Source of the DNA: Pseudohaliea sp964438205
GTDB taxonomy: Bacteria; Pseudomonadota; Gammaproteobacteria; Pseudomonadales; Halieaceae
Assembly (NCBI GenBank): GCA_964438205.1
Contig: CAYTJQ010000011.1
Location: forward strand, 1-64,000
Length of the DNA stretch: 64,000 nucleotides
Direction of reading: 5' to 3'
The notes under the pieces were generated by a model. That model was not told the DNA's origin, ran no database searches, and worked only from the letters and a program-made list of their open reading frames with translations. Both the position numbers and the translations under genes were made by a program. Positions 25,355 to 33,922 of this stretch are shown piece after piece. Numbering within the stretch: the first letter of the stretch is position 1; each line of letters starts with the position of its first letter.

Positions 25355-26590
25355 CTACTTGGATTTGGCCAGGCCGAGCACGCGCTCGCCGAGGATGTTG
25401 CGCTGGATTTCGCTGGTCCCGGCGGCGATGGTCATGCCGTAGGAGTTCATGTAGGCCAGCGGCCACTGTCCCCCGGTGGGCGCGTGCTCGTCGGCGAGGT
25501 ACAGCGTGGACGCGGCCCCGGCCACTTCGAGGCCCAGGCGGGCCGTGTCCTGGGCGAGCTCGCTGATCAGCAGCTTGTACTGCAGCTGCAGGCGCATCGG
25601 GTGGTCCTGCAGCGCCGGCACCCGGGAGCGCCGCTGGTTCTGCTGCAGCGCCTCCTCGCGGATGAACTGGCGCACGATACGGTCGCGCAGCAGGGGGTCA
25701 TCGGCGGCGGTACCGTCCCCGCGGGGCGTCTCCTGCGCCAGCGTGCGCAGGTTGCGCGCCGTGGGCGAGAAGCTGGCTTTCGAGGTGAGACCGCCGGCGC
25801 GCGGTGTGACCAGCTCGCCGCCGCCGCGCTCGTGGAGCAGCGTGGTCATGGCGACCTGCCAACCCTTGCCGAGCTCGTCGAGGCGGTAGCTGTCGTCCAC
25901 CTCGAGGTCCTCGAAGATCACCTCGTTGAAGCCGGTTTCCCCGGTGATCTTGATCAGCGGGCGCACGGTGACGCCCTTGCCCAGGGCGGAGCGGATCGGC
26001 ACCACGAAGTAGGACAGCCCGTCGTACTTGTGGCCCTTGTCCGTGCGCAGCAGGAGGATCATCCACTCGGCGAAGTGCGCGAGGGAAGTCCACACCTTGT
26101 GGCCGTTGATCAGCCAGCGGTCGCCGCGGCGCTCCGCGAAGGTCTGCACGCTGGCGAGATCCGAGCCGGCCCCCGGCTCCGAGAAACCCTGGCACCAGAT
26201 GTCCTCGCCGGAGAGGAGCCGCGGCAGGAGCCGTTCCTTCAGCGTTGCCTGCGCATGGTAGAAGAGTGTCGGCGCAGCCATGCCGAGGCCGATGACGTTG
26301 GGCAGGAACGGCGTGCGCGCCGCGAGCATTTCCTCGTTGGCCACCCGCTGGCAGTCGCTGCGGCCACCCCCGCCCACGGCTTCCGGGTAGTCGCAGCCGA
26401 CGAGGCCGGCGTCGTAGGCCGCCTTCTGCCAGGCCTGCAGCCAGTGCAGCTGGGGCTCGGTCATGATCTCGATGGCCGACTGGGGCAGGCGCACCGGCGG
26501 CTCTCCCGGGTGGTTGTCGCGCAGCCAGTCGCGGCAGTAGCTGCGGAACTCGGCCTGTTCGGGCGTATCCTTGCGTTCGCTTTCCGACAT
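25355..26590 (-). CDS. Acyl-CoA dehydrogenase family protein
   Basis: 411 residues. Typical ACAD motifs are present: WCQGFSEPGAGSDLASVQT, INGHKVWTSLAHFAEWM and, near the end, SYGMTIAAGTSEIQRNILGERVLGL. In the last motif an Ala precedes GTSEIQRN where many ACADs carry the catalytic Glu. The active base may lie elsewhere or be supplied in a heteromer with the next gene. The ATG at 26590 follows AAGGA; the frame upstream is not supported. Forms an operon with the second dehydrogenase and the 47-residue peptide. Confidence 0.88.
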   Translation of the reverse strand: MSESERKDTPEQAEFRSYCRDWLRDNHPGEPPVRLPQSAIEIMTEPQLHWLQAWQKAAYDAGLVGCDYPEAVGGGGRSDCQRVANEEMLAARTPFLPNVIGLGMAAPTLFYHAQATLKERLLPRLLSGEDIWCQGFSEPGAGSDLASVQTFAERRGDRWLINGHKVWTSLAHFAEWMILLLRTDKGHKYDGLSYFVVPIRSALGKGVTVRPLIKITGETGFNEVIFEDLEVDDSYRLDELGKGWQVAMTTLLHERGGGELVTPRAGGLTSKASFSPTARNLRTLAQETPRGDGTAADDPLLRDRIVRQFIREEALQQNQRRSRVPALQDHPMRLQLQYKLLISELAQDTARLGLEVAGAASTLYLADEHAPTGGQWPLAYMNSYGMTIAAGTSEIQRNILGERVLGLAKSK

Positions 26591-26696
26591 GAACGGGGTC
26601 CTTGGGCTGGGTAGCATCGGGCGCAGGAAGTGTGGAGCATTGCTCGGCCGGCAGCAAGCAACGCTCAATCCTCGGCGGCCGGGGCGAGGAAAGGGC

Positions 26697-26930
26697 TCAG
26701 TAGTGGGGCGGTGGCGGCTCCACAGCGTCGCCGGCGGGTACCCGGTCGTCGAGGGCCCGCACCCGCGCGGCCAGCAGGCTGACCTGCTTCTTCAAGTCGA
26801 GCAGCGCCTGCTGCTGCTCGGCGTACGCCCGGTCCAGGGCGTGCAGGGTATCGCCCTGGAACGCAAGCTCCGTCTGCAGCGCCTCCAGCGCGGCCTGCAG
26901 GTTGTCATCGGCTGTTTGCTTGTCCGCCAC
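26697..26930 (-). CDS. slyX: SlyX family protein
   Basis: About 77 residues from GTG 26930. It is a small coiled-coil protein (LEALQTELAFQGDTLHALDR then EQQQALLDLKKQVSLLAARV) with the family's signature C-terminus PPPPHY. The function of SlyX is unknown; it is often encoded near slyD in enterobacteria, but not here. An ATG at 26969 in the same frame would add 13 residues that look like leader sequence, so the start is uncertain. It is divergent from yciH. Confidence 0.82.
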   Translation of the reverse strand: MADKQTADDNLQAALEALQTELAFQGDTLHALDRAYAEQQQALLDLKKQVSLLAARVRALDDRVPAGDAVEPPPPHY

Positions 26931-27016
26931 TGCCTGACCTGTACGGCTGCCTCCGGGGCCCCGTAACATACACCGCCAGCGCAGGGACAGAAACAGTCAA
27001 ACACGGGGAGCGCACC

Positions 27017-27367
27017 ATGGCAGGACGCATCGTTTACCGGACCGACGGCGGCCGCACCTGCCCCGACTGCGGTGAGCCGCGCGCCGCGTGCCGCTGTGAG
27101 GAAACCGCAGCGACGGTGCCGGCGGGCGATGGCATCGTGCGCCTGCGGCGCGAGCGCAAGGGTCGCGGCGGCAAGGCCGTGACGCTTGTCGACGGTGTTC
27201 CGCTCCCCGCGCCGGCGCTGAAGAGCCTGGCGAAACGTCTCAAGCAGCGCTGCGGTGTGGGCGGCGCGGTCAAGGACGGACGGATCGAGATCCAGGGCGA
27301 CCAGCGCGAGCTGCTGAAGGGCCTTCTCGAGGCCGAGGGCTTCACGGTAAAACTCGCTGGCGGCTGA
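27017..27367 (+). CDS. yciH: SUI1/eIF1-like translation factor YciH
   Basis: 116 residues. The N-terminal zinc-ribbon-like segment CPDCGEPRAACRC is followed by the SUI1 core: VRLRRERKGRGGKAVTLVDG, LAKRLKQRCGVGGAVKDGRIEIQGDQRELLKGLLEAEGF. The bacterial homologue of eIF1 binds the 30S subunit and can influence initiation fidelity. It stands alone, divergent from slyX, with GGGGAG before the ATG. Confidence 0.93.
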   Translation: MAGRIVYRTDGGRTCPDCGEPRAACRCEETAATVPAGDGIVRLRRERKGRGGKAVTLVDGVPLPAPALKSLAKRLKQRCGVGGAVKDGRIEIQGDQRELLKGLLEAEGFTVKLAGG

Positions 27368-27725
27368 AAATGCAGCCAGGCCACAGCTTTACGGTTTTTA
27401 GCAGCACATATCGCTATTTTGTCTCCATTTTTTCCGATCTTTTTGTGTTCCATGAGACGTCCAGAATGCAGCTTACGTCACTTTCCCTAAGCCCTCGCTA
27501 AAAAAATCACGTAACCCACTATTTTTTATTGAATTCTCTCATTTTCCTGTGCTACACCTAGAGGCGTGGGATGCTCCGGGGTACGGGCGCAAGGCCGCGG
27601 CACAAGCGGCAGCGCCGGGGACAGAACAAGCAAAAGGACCCCTCAAGTAACCGGGACCGGCAAGTTGGCGTCGCCACCGTGGACGAAGCAGAACAACAGG
27701 CACGGCACACTGCGAGGAACCGGTC
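27368..27725. other. AT-rich intergenic patch and leader
   Basis: 358 bases without a gene. The part from about 27368 to 27560 is far richer in A and T than anything around it, with runs such as TTTTTT and AAAAAAA, in a chromosome that is otherwise strongly GC-rich. From 27560 to the ATG at 27726 it returns to high GC and would form a leader of about 165 bases. I find no convincing RNA fold or open frame. The patch may mark the edge of transferred DNA or an H-NS/MvaT-type binding region. Confidence 0.6.
27529..27557 (+). promoter_or_regulatory. Candidate promoter of the phage-type gene
   Basis: TTGAAT (27529-27534) and CTACAC (27552-27557) are 17 bases apart at the end of the AT-rich patch. 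The -35 matches well and the -10 moderately. Confidence 0.4.
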
Positions 27726-28139
27726 ATGTACATTACGGCGGAACACCTGAGGGAAGAGGTCATACGTCCCACCCTCACCTACCTGGGCGCCTGGAGTGAC
27801 GCCCTCGAGGAGCGGCTGCTCAGCGCGGCCATCGACGGACCGGATGTCGGCCTTTTCGCCCGCAGTGGCGATGGCCTCGGCCTCTACCACATCACCCCGG
27901 CCCAGCACCGGGATATCTGGGACCGCTACCTGGCCTTCCGGCCGGAGATTGCCAGCCGCGTGCGCGGCCTCGCCAGCCAGCGGGCGTTTCTCAGCAACCC
28001 GGACCACGAACTGCGCACGAACCTGTCCTACTGCACGGCGATCGCCTGGTTGCTCTGCGAGCGCGCCGGCCTCGGCAACCAGCCGCTCCCGGCGGCCGCA
28101 ACGGCGCCGGCGCGCAGCCGCGCCTTCAGCCTCCGCTAG
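27726..28139 (+). CDS. Phage-type hypothetical protein (P2-tail-region-like)
   Basis: 137 residues. The pattern MYITAEHLREEVIRPTLTYL, ending with GLYHITPAQHRDIWDRYLAF and NLSYCTAIAWLLCERAG, recalls a family found in phages and prophages that usually carries an AAQES segment after the first helix and resembles a lysozyme-like fold. Here that segment reads LLSAAIDGPDVGLFARSG, so the presumed catalytic Glu appears lost. No other phage gene is nearby. The gene follows the AT-rich patch, consistent with capture of a single phage gene. It overlaps the convergent TIGR04282-type gene by 14 bases. Family recognition is from memory. Confidence 0.55.
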   Translation: MYITAEHLREEVIRPTLTYLGAWSDALEERLLSAAIDGPDVGLFARSGDGLGLYHITPAQHRDIWDRYLAFRPEIASRVRGLASQRAFLSNPDHELRTNLSYCTAIAWLLCERAGLGNQPLPAAATAPARSRAFSLR

Positions 28140-28758
28140 GCGCCTTCCAGGCCGTCCAGGCGGCAAGGTCCTCCGGGCGGTCGATATCCCGCCGGGGGGC
28201 GAGCAGCGCCGCCCGCCAGCCCAGGGCGTCCACCCGCGCCAGCGTCTGTGCCAGCACCGCGCTCGTACTCCAATCCACACCCCGGAACAGCCGCGCATCA
28301 ACCCGGCGCGCACCGATCAGCACGTAACCCCCGTCCAGGGCCGGCCCCAGCACCACGTCCGCCGTCGCCAGGGCCGCGAAGGCCTCCTCCACGTAGGCCG
28401 CATCGAGCCCCGGGCAGTCACTGCCCACCAGCACCGCCCGCGGCGCCTCGGCGAGTGCCGTGGCCAGCGCATGGCGCATACGTTCCCCGAGATCCGCTCC
28501 CTGCTGGCGTCGCACCGCGGCCCCGCCGAGGGCCGCGGCATGCACCAGCGCCGGGTGCGCCGGGTCCCCGGCGACCCAGAGTTCGCGTTCACAGCGGGAT
28601 ACGGTGGCGAGCCGCCGCGCCGTATGCGTGAGCAGCGCGATGTGCAGGTCGCAGGCGCCGGTCGCATCGAGCACCGGCTGCAGGCGCGTCTTCACCCGGC
28701 CGGGCACCGGCTCGCGCGCGAACTGGAGCAGGCGGCGCGCCGGCGCGTCCCCGGTCAT
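28126..28758 (-). CDS. TIGR04282-type glycosyltransferase (DUF2064)
   Basis: 210 residues from ATG 28758. The opening LLQFAREPVPGRVKTRL is the family's nucleotide-sugar transferase-like motif, followed by LVGSDCPGLDAAYVEEAF and VVLGPALDGGYVLIGAR. The family is often called arsenosugar biosynthesis glycosyltransferase because it sits near arsS in some genomes, yet it also occurs widely without it. Next to it, and probably co-transcribed, lies a TIGR04283-type gene; together they form the usual pair. No arsS is present in the window. The upstream frame extension is not supported. Confidence 0.85.
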   Translation of the reverse strand: MTGDAPARRLLQFAREPVPGRVKTRLQPVLDATGACDLHIALLTHTARRLATVSRCERELWVAGDPAHPALVHAAALGGAAVRRQQGADLGERMRHALATALAEAPRAVLVGSDCPGLDAAYVEEAFAALATADVVLGPALDGGYVLIGARRVDARLFRGVDWSTSAVLAQTLARVDALGWRAALLAPRRDIDRPEDLAAWTAWKAPSGG

Positions 28759-28822
28759 GCTCTCAGCCCTGCCCCCTGCCCTGCCCTCTGCCTTGCGAGG
28801 ACGCCTGCCGCCCCGTGCGCCG

Positions 28823-29494
28823 TCAGCCATAGTAGCGGGCCCACAGCCTCGCGGGCGACGCACCCAGCGCATAACGCAGGCGCAGCGTCCACATCAGCAG
28901 GACCGTGCGCAGGATGCCGTTCTCCTCCCAGCGCCGGCTCGACGTGCGCACCGTGAGCCCTGCACCGCCCGGGCGCGCGCGGCGGCGCAGGCGCTTGCAG
29001 AACTCCACGTCCTCCATGAGGGGAACCGGCGCGAAGCCCCCCTCCGCCTCGAACAGGGGCCGGCGCAGGAACAGCAGCTGGTCACCGGTGCCGATCCCGG
29101 TCAGGCGGGAGCGGCGATTCATGGCGTACTCGATGACCCGCAGCGCCGGCGCGCGGCCGCTCAGCCGCACCCGGCAGAACCCCCAGGGATTTCCCGCCGC
29201 CAGCGCCGCCTCGACGGCGGCGGCATCGAACAGCGGCTCGGTGTCCGCATGCAGGAACCAGAGCCACTCGCCGCGCGCCGCCGCGGCACCGAGATTCATC
29301 TGCGCCGCGCGGCCGCGCTCGCCGAGGAGCACCAGGTCGGCCGTCGCGAGGGCCTCCGGGACCGTGCCGTCCGTGCTGCCGCCGTCGACGACGACGCACT
29401 CGGCGCCGGGGAAGGCCGCCCGCAGCCGCGCGAGCAGCGGCCCGAGGCGACCGGCCTCGTTGAGTACCGGCAGGATGAAGCTGTGCTGGGGCAT
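28823..29494 (-). CDS. TIGR04283-type family 2 glycosyltransferase
   Basis: 223 residues from ATG 29494. GT-A fold: FILPVLNEAGRLGPLLARL, CVVVDGGSTDGT, the metal-binding DxD-like LWFLHADTEP, GTGDQLLFLRR and PLMEDVEFCKRL. It is the usual partner of the TIGR04282-type gene that follows 64 bases downstream. The pair's true product is unclear; arsenosugar synthesis is claimed only when arsS is present. The upstream neighbour, the lytic transglycosylase gene, ends 8 bases before, so all three may share a transcript. Confidence 0.85.
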   Translation of the reverse strand: MPQHSFILPVLNEAGRLGPLLARLRAAFPGAECVVVDGGSTDGTVPEALATADLVLLGERGRAAQMNLGAAAARGEWLWFLHADTEPLFDAAAVEAALAAGNPWGFCRVRLSGRAPALRVIEYAMNRRSRLTGIGTGDQLLFLRRPLFEAEGGFAPVPLMEDVEFCKRLRRRARPGGAGLTVRTSSRRWEENGILRTVLLMWTLRLRYALGASPARLWARYYG

Positions 29495-29502
29495 CTTCGT
29501 GG

Positions 29503-31473
29503 TCAGTAGCGCGCCGCCCGTTCGGCGGGCCGGAACAGGCTCGACGCCCCGCCCTGCAGGTAGTCGAAGAGCACCCGGTAGGCGAGCACGGCCTTGACGT
29601 AATCGCGGGTCTCCCGGAACGGCAGGGTCTCGATCCAGGCTTCCAGGGGCAGATCCCTGCCGCGCCAGTTGTCGACCCGGTTCGGCCCGGCGTTGTAGGC
29701 CGCCAGCGCGAGCACCCGGTTGTCGCCGTAGCGCTCCAGGAGCTGGCGGTAGTAGGCGCTGCCGATGAGCACGTTGTCCTCGACCCGGTACAGGGACGCG
29801 GCCGGCGCGATTACCCCGAGGCGGCTGGCGACCTGGCGCCCGGTCGCCGGGAGCACCTGCATGAGGCCCCGGGCCCCGGCGCTGGAGTGCGCCGCGGGGA
29901 AAAAGGCGCTCTCGCGCCGGGCGATGGCCATGAGCTCGGTCTCGGGAAGCCCCAGCGCCTGCGCCCGCGCCGAGAACACATCGCTGTAGGCCAGCGGGAA
30001 GCGCAGCTCCAGCGCATCGTGGGCCTCCGCGTCGTTGGCCGCATCGATGGCCAGGTGGTACCAGCCTTCCGCGGCGGCGAGCGCCGCCAGCGAGAGCCGT
30101 GCGTCCCGGTCCTCCGCGCGGAGCACCCCCCGCCACTCGGCGTGCGCGTCGCGCGCCTCGCCGTGCACGTGCAGTTCGCCCACCCGCTTCAGCCCCGGCT
30201 TTGCCAGCAGCTCGGGCGCTGCTGCCAGCGGCGGCAGCGGGCGGTGGTTGAAGGCATAGGGCACATCGAGCTGTTCCGCGGCGAGAAAGCCGTAGTAGCT
30301 GCGCTCCTTCGCGGCAGCGGCAAGGAGTTCGCGGCCGACCTCGCGCTCGCCGGTCGCCTCGTGGGCCACGGCGCGCCAGTAGCGCCACTGGGCCGATTCG
30401 CGCTCCGCCGCTGTCAGCGCCGGCGCCACCGCCAGGAAGCGCGGCCAGTCGGCCTCGGCGAGCAGCCAGCGCAGGCGCATGGCGGTGAGCTGGTCGTCAC
30501 CCCAGGTCGCCAGGTTGGCGTCGATCCAGGGCGCGGCAGCGGGTTCCTTCGCCAGGAGCGCCTGGAAGGCGATGCGCCACTCGGTCCCGGCGCGGCCGGG
30601 GTCATCCGCCGGCAGGGCCGCGCTGCGCGCGCGCCAGGCGTCAAGCGCGCGCACGGGGTGGTAGCGGGCCAGGCGCCGCAGGCCCCAGTGCAGCGCCTCG
30701 TCGCGCCGGGCCGGGGCTATCGCAGCGAGGTGGTGCGCCAGCCGCTGCGGCTCCCGGTAGAGTCGGGCCAGGGCCTTCGCATCGGCCTCGAGAGCCGGCG
30801 GCGCGAGGGTGACGAGATAGCGGACAAGGGAACTCTGCCGCGCCTCGAAGGCGAGCCCGAGGCGGGCCCACACGCGGTCGGCCGTGGCCCCGCCGGCAGC
30901 CAGCCAGGGCGCGAAGAGGGGATCACAGGCCTTCGGGCGGGAGTAGCCATGCACCCAGAGGCGGGCGGCACCGGCAAAGGCTTCCTCCCGTTGCCCGGTC
31001 GCGAGCTGGGCGCGATGGTAGTAGCACTGCAGCGCCACATCCCGTGGCCGCGCGGTCGCGGCCGCCAGGAAATCGTCCCAGCGCCGGTCCCGCCCCGCCT
31101 GGTGAAGATAGGCATCAAGGAAGCGGTTGCCCACCGGTGAGCCCGCACTGCGCTCCACGAAGCGCGCAGCCCGGGCGCCGGGCACGAAGCGACGCTCCCG
31201 GGTGAGGCGGAAGTAGTCGAGGTAGAGCGCGAGGGGATAGTCGTCGAGACGCCCCCGCAGTTGCTCGAAGACGGCCATGTCGCCACCCTGGAGCGCCGCC
31301 AGCGCTTCCCGGTAAGCCGCGCGCTGCGCCTGAACGGCCGGGTCGTCGGGAAGCAGCGAGGCGTCCGCCGGCGCGGCCGCGACGGCAAGCAGCAAGGCGA
31401 TCCTGGCGACAATTCTCGGCAACACGGCTTCCGCTGAGCGTCGGGCCGCCCCGCTGGCGACCGCCGGGGCCAT
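29503..31473 (-). CDS. slt: Soluble lytic murein transglycosylase (Slt70 family)
   Basis: 656 residues, periplasmic. A signal segment (IVARIALLLAVAAAPADA) precedes the alpha-superhelical U and L domains (about 30-480). The C-terminal catalytic SLT domain contains MAIARRESAFFPAAHSSAGARGLMQVLPATGR with the catalytic Glu in RRES, then LIGSAYYRQLLERYGDNRVLALAAYNAGPNRV. It cleaves peptidoglycan with formation of 1,6-anhydromuramic acid. Start taken as ATG 31473; a GTG inside the signal region is also possible. Divergent from the DUF481 gene. Confidence 0.93.
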   Translation of the reverse strand: MAPAVASGAARRSAEAVLPRIVARIALLLAVAAAPADASLLPDDPAVQAQRAAYREALAALQGGDMAVFEQLRGRLDDYPLALYLDYFRLTRERRFVPGARAARFVERSAGSPVGNRFLDAYLHQAGRDRRWDDFLAAATARPRDVALQCYYHRAQLATGQREEAFAGAARLWVHGYSRPKACDPLFAPWLAAGGATADRVWARLGLAFEARQSSLVRYLVTLAPPALEADAKALARLYREPQRLAHHLAAIAPARRDEALHWGLRRLARYHPVRALDAWRARSAALPADDPGRAGTEWRIAFQALLAKEPAAAPWIDANLATWGDDQLTAMRLRWLLAEADWPRFLAVAPALTAAERESAQWRYWRAVAHEATGEREVGRELLAAAAKERSYYGFLAAEQLDVPYAFNHRPLPPLAAAPELLAKPGLKRVGELHVHGEARDAHAEWRGVLRAEDRDARLSLAALAAAEGWYHLAIDAANDAEAHDALELRFPLAYSDVFSARAQALGLPETELMAIARRESAFFPAAHSSAGARGLMQVLPATGRQVASRLGVIAPAASLYRVEDNVLIGSAYYRQLLERYGDNRVLALAAYNAGPNRVDNWRGRDLPLEAWIETLPFRETRDYVKAVLAYRVLFDYLQGGASSLFRPAERAARY

Positions 31474-31568
31474 CGTGCAGTGGCCCCTCGCCGAATGCAA
31501 GGCCGGCGGCCTCCCCCGCGCCGGCGCGATGGGGCACAATGACGCCAACGCCCTGCGGAGCCGCTGCC

Positions 31569-32624
31569 ATGGCCTGCCTGCGACAACGGCCGCGAACCGG
31601 CCTGCTCACCGCCCTCGCCGTCCTCACCTGCCTCGGCTTCGCGGGTACCGCCGCCGCACACCCGAAGACCGACGTCCTCGTGCTCTACAACGGCGACCGG
31701 CTCACCGGCGAGATCCAGGCCTTGCGCGGCGGCCTGGTCAGCTTCGGCACGGATGCCATGGGCACCGTCGAGGTGGAGTGGAAAGAAGTGGCCTCGGTCG
31801 AATCGCGTTATGACTACGAGATCCGCCTCGCCAGCGGCGAGCGCTTCTACGGCGCCGTCGGGCCCGGAGGGCAGCCCGGCGCGGTCACCCTGCGCGAGGG
31901 CGCCGACAGCCGAACCGTCGCCTGGGACGAGCTGGTGGAACTGCGGCCCATCGAGAAGGAAGCCGTGGACCGCCTCGACATCTACACCAGCCTCAATGTT
32001 GCCTACACGCGGGCGAGCAATGTCTCCACCAGCGAAATCAAGGCCGACGTCAGCTACGAGGACGAGCGCTCCCTCAACCGCCTGACCGCGCGCAACACCT
32101 TGACCACTACCCAGGAGGAGTCGAGCTCGAGCCGGCGCCTGGGCCTGAGCCGGCAGACCTGGACGGATCGCGCGACCTACTTCCGCCTGCTGAGCGGCGG
32201 TTTCGAGAGCAACGACGAACTCGGCCTGGAGCGGCGCTTCACCGTGGGCGCGGGGCTCGGGCGCTACTTCATCGACACCCAGCGCTCCACCCTGAGCGGC
32301 TACATCAGCCTGCGCGCCCTGGAGGAGTTCGGTGAGGACGGCGGCAACACGGAAAGCCTCGAGAGCGAGTTCGCCATCGATTACGGCGTCTGGCGCTTCG
32401 ACAGCCCGGACCTGGACCTCCGCTACAACCTGTCCCTCTTTCCCTCCCTTACCGAGTCGGGCCGGCTCCGCGGCGAGACGGAGCTGCGGCTGCGCTGGGA
32501 GATCTACCGGGACCTGTTCTGGGACGTGAGTGCCTGGGGCAGTTTCGACAACCAGGCCCTGGACGAGAACGCCGACCGGGCCACGGACTGGGGCCTGACC
32601 ACCGGGGTGGGCTGGGAGTTCTAG
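31569..32624 (+). CDS. DUF481 outer-membrane beta-barrel protein
   Basis: 351 residues. A signal peptide (GLLTALAVLTCLGFAGTAAA) is followed by an SH3-like N-terminal part with DVLVLYNGDRLTGEIQALRGG and VEWKEVASVES, then the DUF481 barrel of repeated strands (SLNVAYTRASNVSTSEIKAD, WGLTTGVGWEF) with an aromatic C-terminus. DUF481 proteins are salt- or stress-associated outer-membrane proteins of unknown role. The ATG at 31569 follows GGAG. Its TAG shares the CTAG palindrome with the stop of the convergent lipoprotein gene. Confidence 0.9.
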   Translation: MACLRQRPRTGLLTALAVLTCLGFAGTAAAHPKTDVLVLYNGDRLTGEIQALRGGLVSFGTDAMGTVEVEWKEVASVESRYDYEIRLASGERFYGAVGPGGQPGAVTLREGADSRTVAWDELVELRPIEKEAVDRLDIYTSLNVAYTRASNVSTSEIKADVSYEDERSLNRLTARNTLTTTQEESSSSRRLGLSRQTWTDRATYFRLLSGGFESNDELGLERRFTVGAGLGRYFIDTQRSTLSGYISLRALEEFGEDGGNTESLESEFAIDYGVWRFDSPDLDLRYNLSLFPSLTESGRLRGETELRLRWEIYRDLFWDVSAWGSFDNQALDENADRATDWGLTTGVGWEF

Positions 32625-32806
32625 CGGATCCGCCCGCCGATCGAGATGCTGCTGTGCATCCCGCTGCCCCAGCCGCCGTAGCCGTAGTGGCTGTAGCCGG
32701 TGGAGAACCCGACACTGCCGTAGACCTGCGGATCCTCGCAGCCGGCGAGACCGGCGCAGGCGGCAACGACGAGGAGCGCGGCGACCGCGCGTGACAGTCT
32801 GTTCAT
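32621..32806 (-). CDS. Small Gly/Tyr-rich lipoprotein
   Basis: 61 residues. The lipobox LAGC (Cys at residue 23) follows a hydrophobic signal (AVAALLVVAACAG). The mature part is rich in Gly, Tyr and Ser (YGSVGFSTGYSHYGYGGWGS), like small outer-membrane lipoproteins of unknown role. Its ATG overlaps the stop of the VOC gene (ATGA), so it is translationally coupled to it. Confidence 0.75.
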   Translation of the reverse strand: MNRLSRAVAALLVVAACAGLAGCEDPQVYGSVGFSTGYSHYGYGGWGSGMHSSISIGGRIR

Positions 32807-33690
32807 GGCGCAGTCTCCTGTTCGCGCTCGAGGGGCCAGGTCTGCAGGGCGATGCCGGCACCGGAGGGTCCCTGCAGCACGGCGAGATAGCCGCCGGCCG
32901 GGCGCGCCGTGGCCGGCTGCAGGACCCGGCCGCCGAGGTCCTCCACCCGCGCGAGGATGTCCTCCAGCGCGGCGAGATCGGCTACGCGCAGGTAGTTCGC
33001 CCAGAGCGGCGCGCTGTCGGGCACCGGGTGGGACCGGATGCCCGCCCGCGGCCGCTCCCGCGCCGAGAGCACGGTGTACGCGGGTTCACCCTCGAGGGTC
33101 ACCGTCTCGGCCCGGTAGGGCAGCAGCTGGCGGTAGAAGGCTGCAGCACGCGCCGTGTCCACCGCCCAGAGCTCGTCCCAGAGGAAGCCGCCCGCTGCCG
33201 GCGGTTCCGACCGATCCGGCGGATCGCCCTCGCCGGTCTCGAGCAGGGCAAACACGGCGCCCTCCGGGTCCGCCGCCACGGCGACGCGCCCGCGACGGCC
33301 TAGGGAGGTGGGCGGCGTGAGCAGGCGGCCGCCGGCCGGCCCGACGGCGGCGGCCGCCACCTCGATGTCCTCCACCGCCAGCAGCGCCACCCACTGCGAG
33401 ATGTCCTCGTCCACCGGCAGCCGGTCCTGGTCCACCAGGCCGCCGATCGCCCGCCCGTCGTGGCGGATCAGCGTGTAGTTGACCCCGGGAACCGGCTCGA
33501 AGGTCCAGCCGAAGAGCTCGCCGTAGAAGCGCTCGGAAGCCGCGGGCGTGTCCGTGATGAGATCATGCCAGACGACCTTGCCGGGCAGACGCTCGGGGCC
33601 CCCGGCGAGCCGCGGCAGGTCGTAGCTGGCAGGCGCGCAGGCGCCGAGGCAAAGCAGTAGCGGCAGTAAGAGCTGGCGCGGTCGGCACAT
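32803..33690 (-). CDS. VOC/glyoxalase-family lipoprotein
   Basis: 295 residues. A lipoprotein signal (LLLPLLLCLGAC) anchors two vicinal-oxygen-chelate modules (about 35-155 and 165-290): VVWHDLITDTPAASERFYGEL and ELWAVDTARAAAFYRQLL are the family's betaalphabeta openings. An exported, lipid-anchored VOC protein is unusual; most are cytoplasmic. The ATG at 33690 follows GAGGAAG and lies only 24 bases after the CCA end of tRNA-Arg, so the mRNA may be cut from a tRNA co-transcript. The substrate is unknown. Confidence 0.85.
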   Translation of the reverse strand: MCRPRQLLLPLLLCLGACAPASYDLPRLAGGPERLPGKVVWHDLITDTPAASERFYGELFGWTFEPVPGVNYTLIRHDGRAIGGLVDQDRLPVDEDISQWVALLAVEDIEVAAAAVGPAGGRLLTPPTSLGRRGRVAVAADPEGAVFALLETGEGDPPDRSEPPAAGGFLWDELWAVDTARAAAFYRQLLPYRAETVTLEGEPAYTVLSARERPRAGIRSHPVPDSAPLWANYLRVADLAALEDILARVEDLGGRVLQPATARPAGGYLAVLQGPSGAGIALQTWPLEREQETAP

Positions 33691-33714
33691 GGCGCACTTC
33701 CTCTCGGGCGAGGG

Positions 33715-33791
33715 TGGTCCGCCTGGCAAGATTCGAACTTGCGACCTGCCGCTTAGGAGGCGGCTGCTCTATCCTGCTGAGCTACAGGCGG
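33715..33791 (-). tRNA. tRNA-Arg (anticodon CCT), CCA encoded
   Basis: The 7-bp acceptor stem CCGCCTG/CAGGCGG, the D stem GCTC/GAGC, the anticodon stem GCCGC/GCGGC with loop CTCCTAA, and the T arm GCAAG-TTCGAAT-CTTGC are all complete. The anticodon CCT reads AGG. The discriminator A and CCA are encoded (33718 and 33715-33717). No integrase or direct repeat suggests use as an attachment site. Confidence 0.96.
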
Positions 33792-33922
33792 AGACCCGGG
33801 ATTATTTCCGCTGCGGACTGAGAGTACAAGGGCGTTTTAGCCGGACACGGGGCCGACAGCGCGCTTTTACCCGCCCGCCGCCGGTGCGATACTTCCCCTG
33901 GACCCGTCATGAGGATCACAGG

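Noticed and set aside
33715..33791. tRNA-Arg as an integration site for a mobile element
   Set aside because: No integrase, direct repeat of the tRNA end or composition change is next to it.
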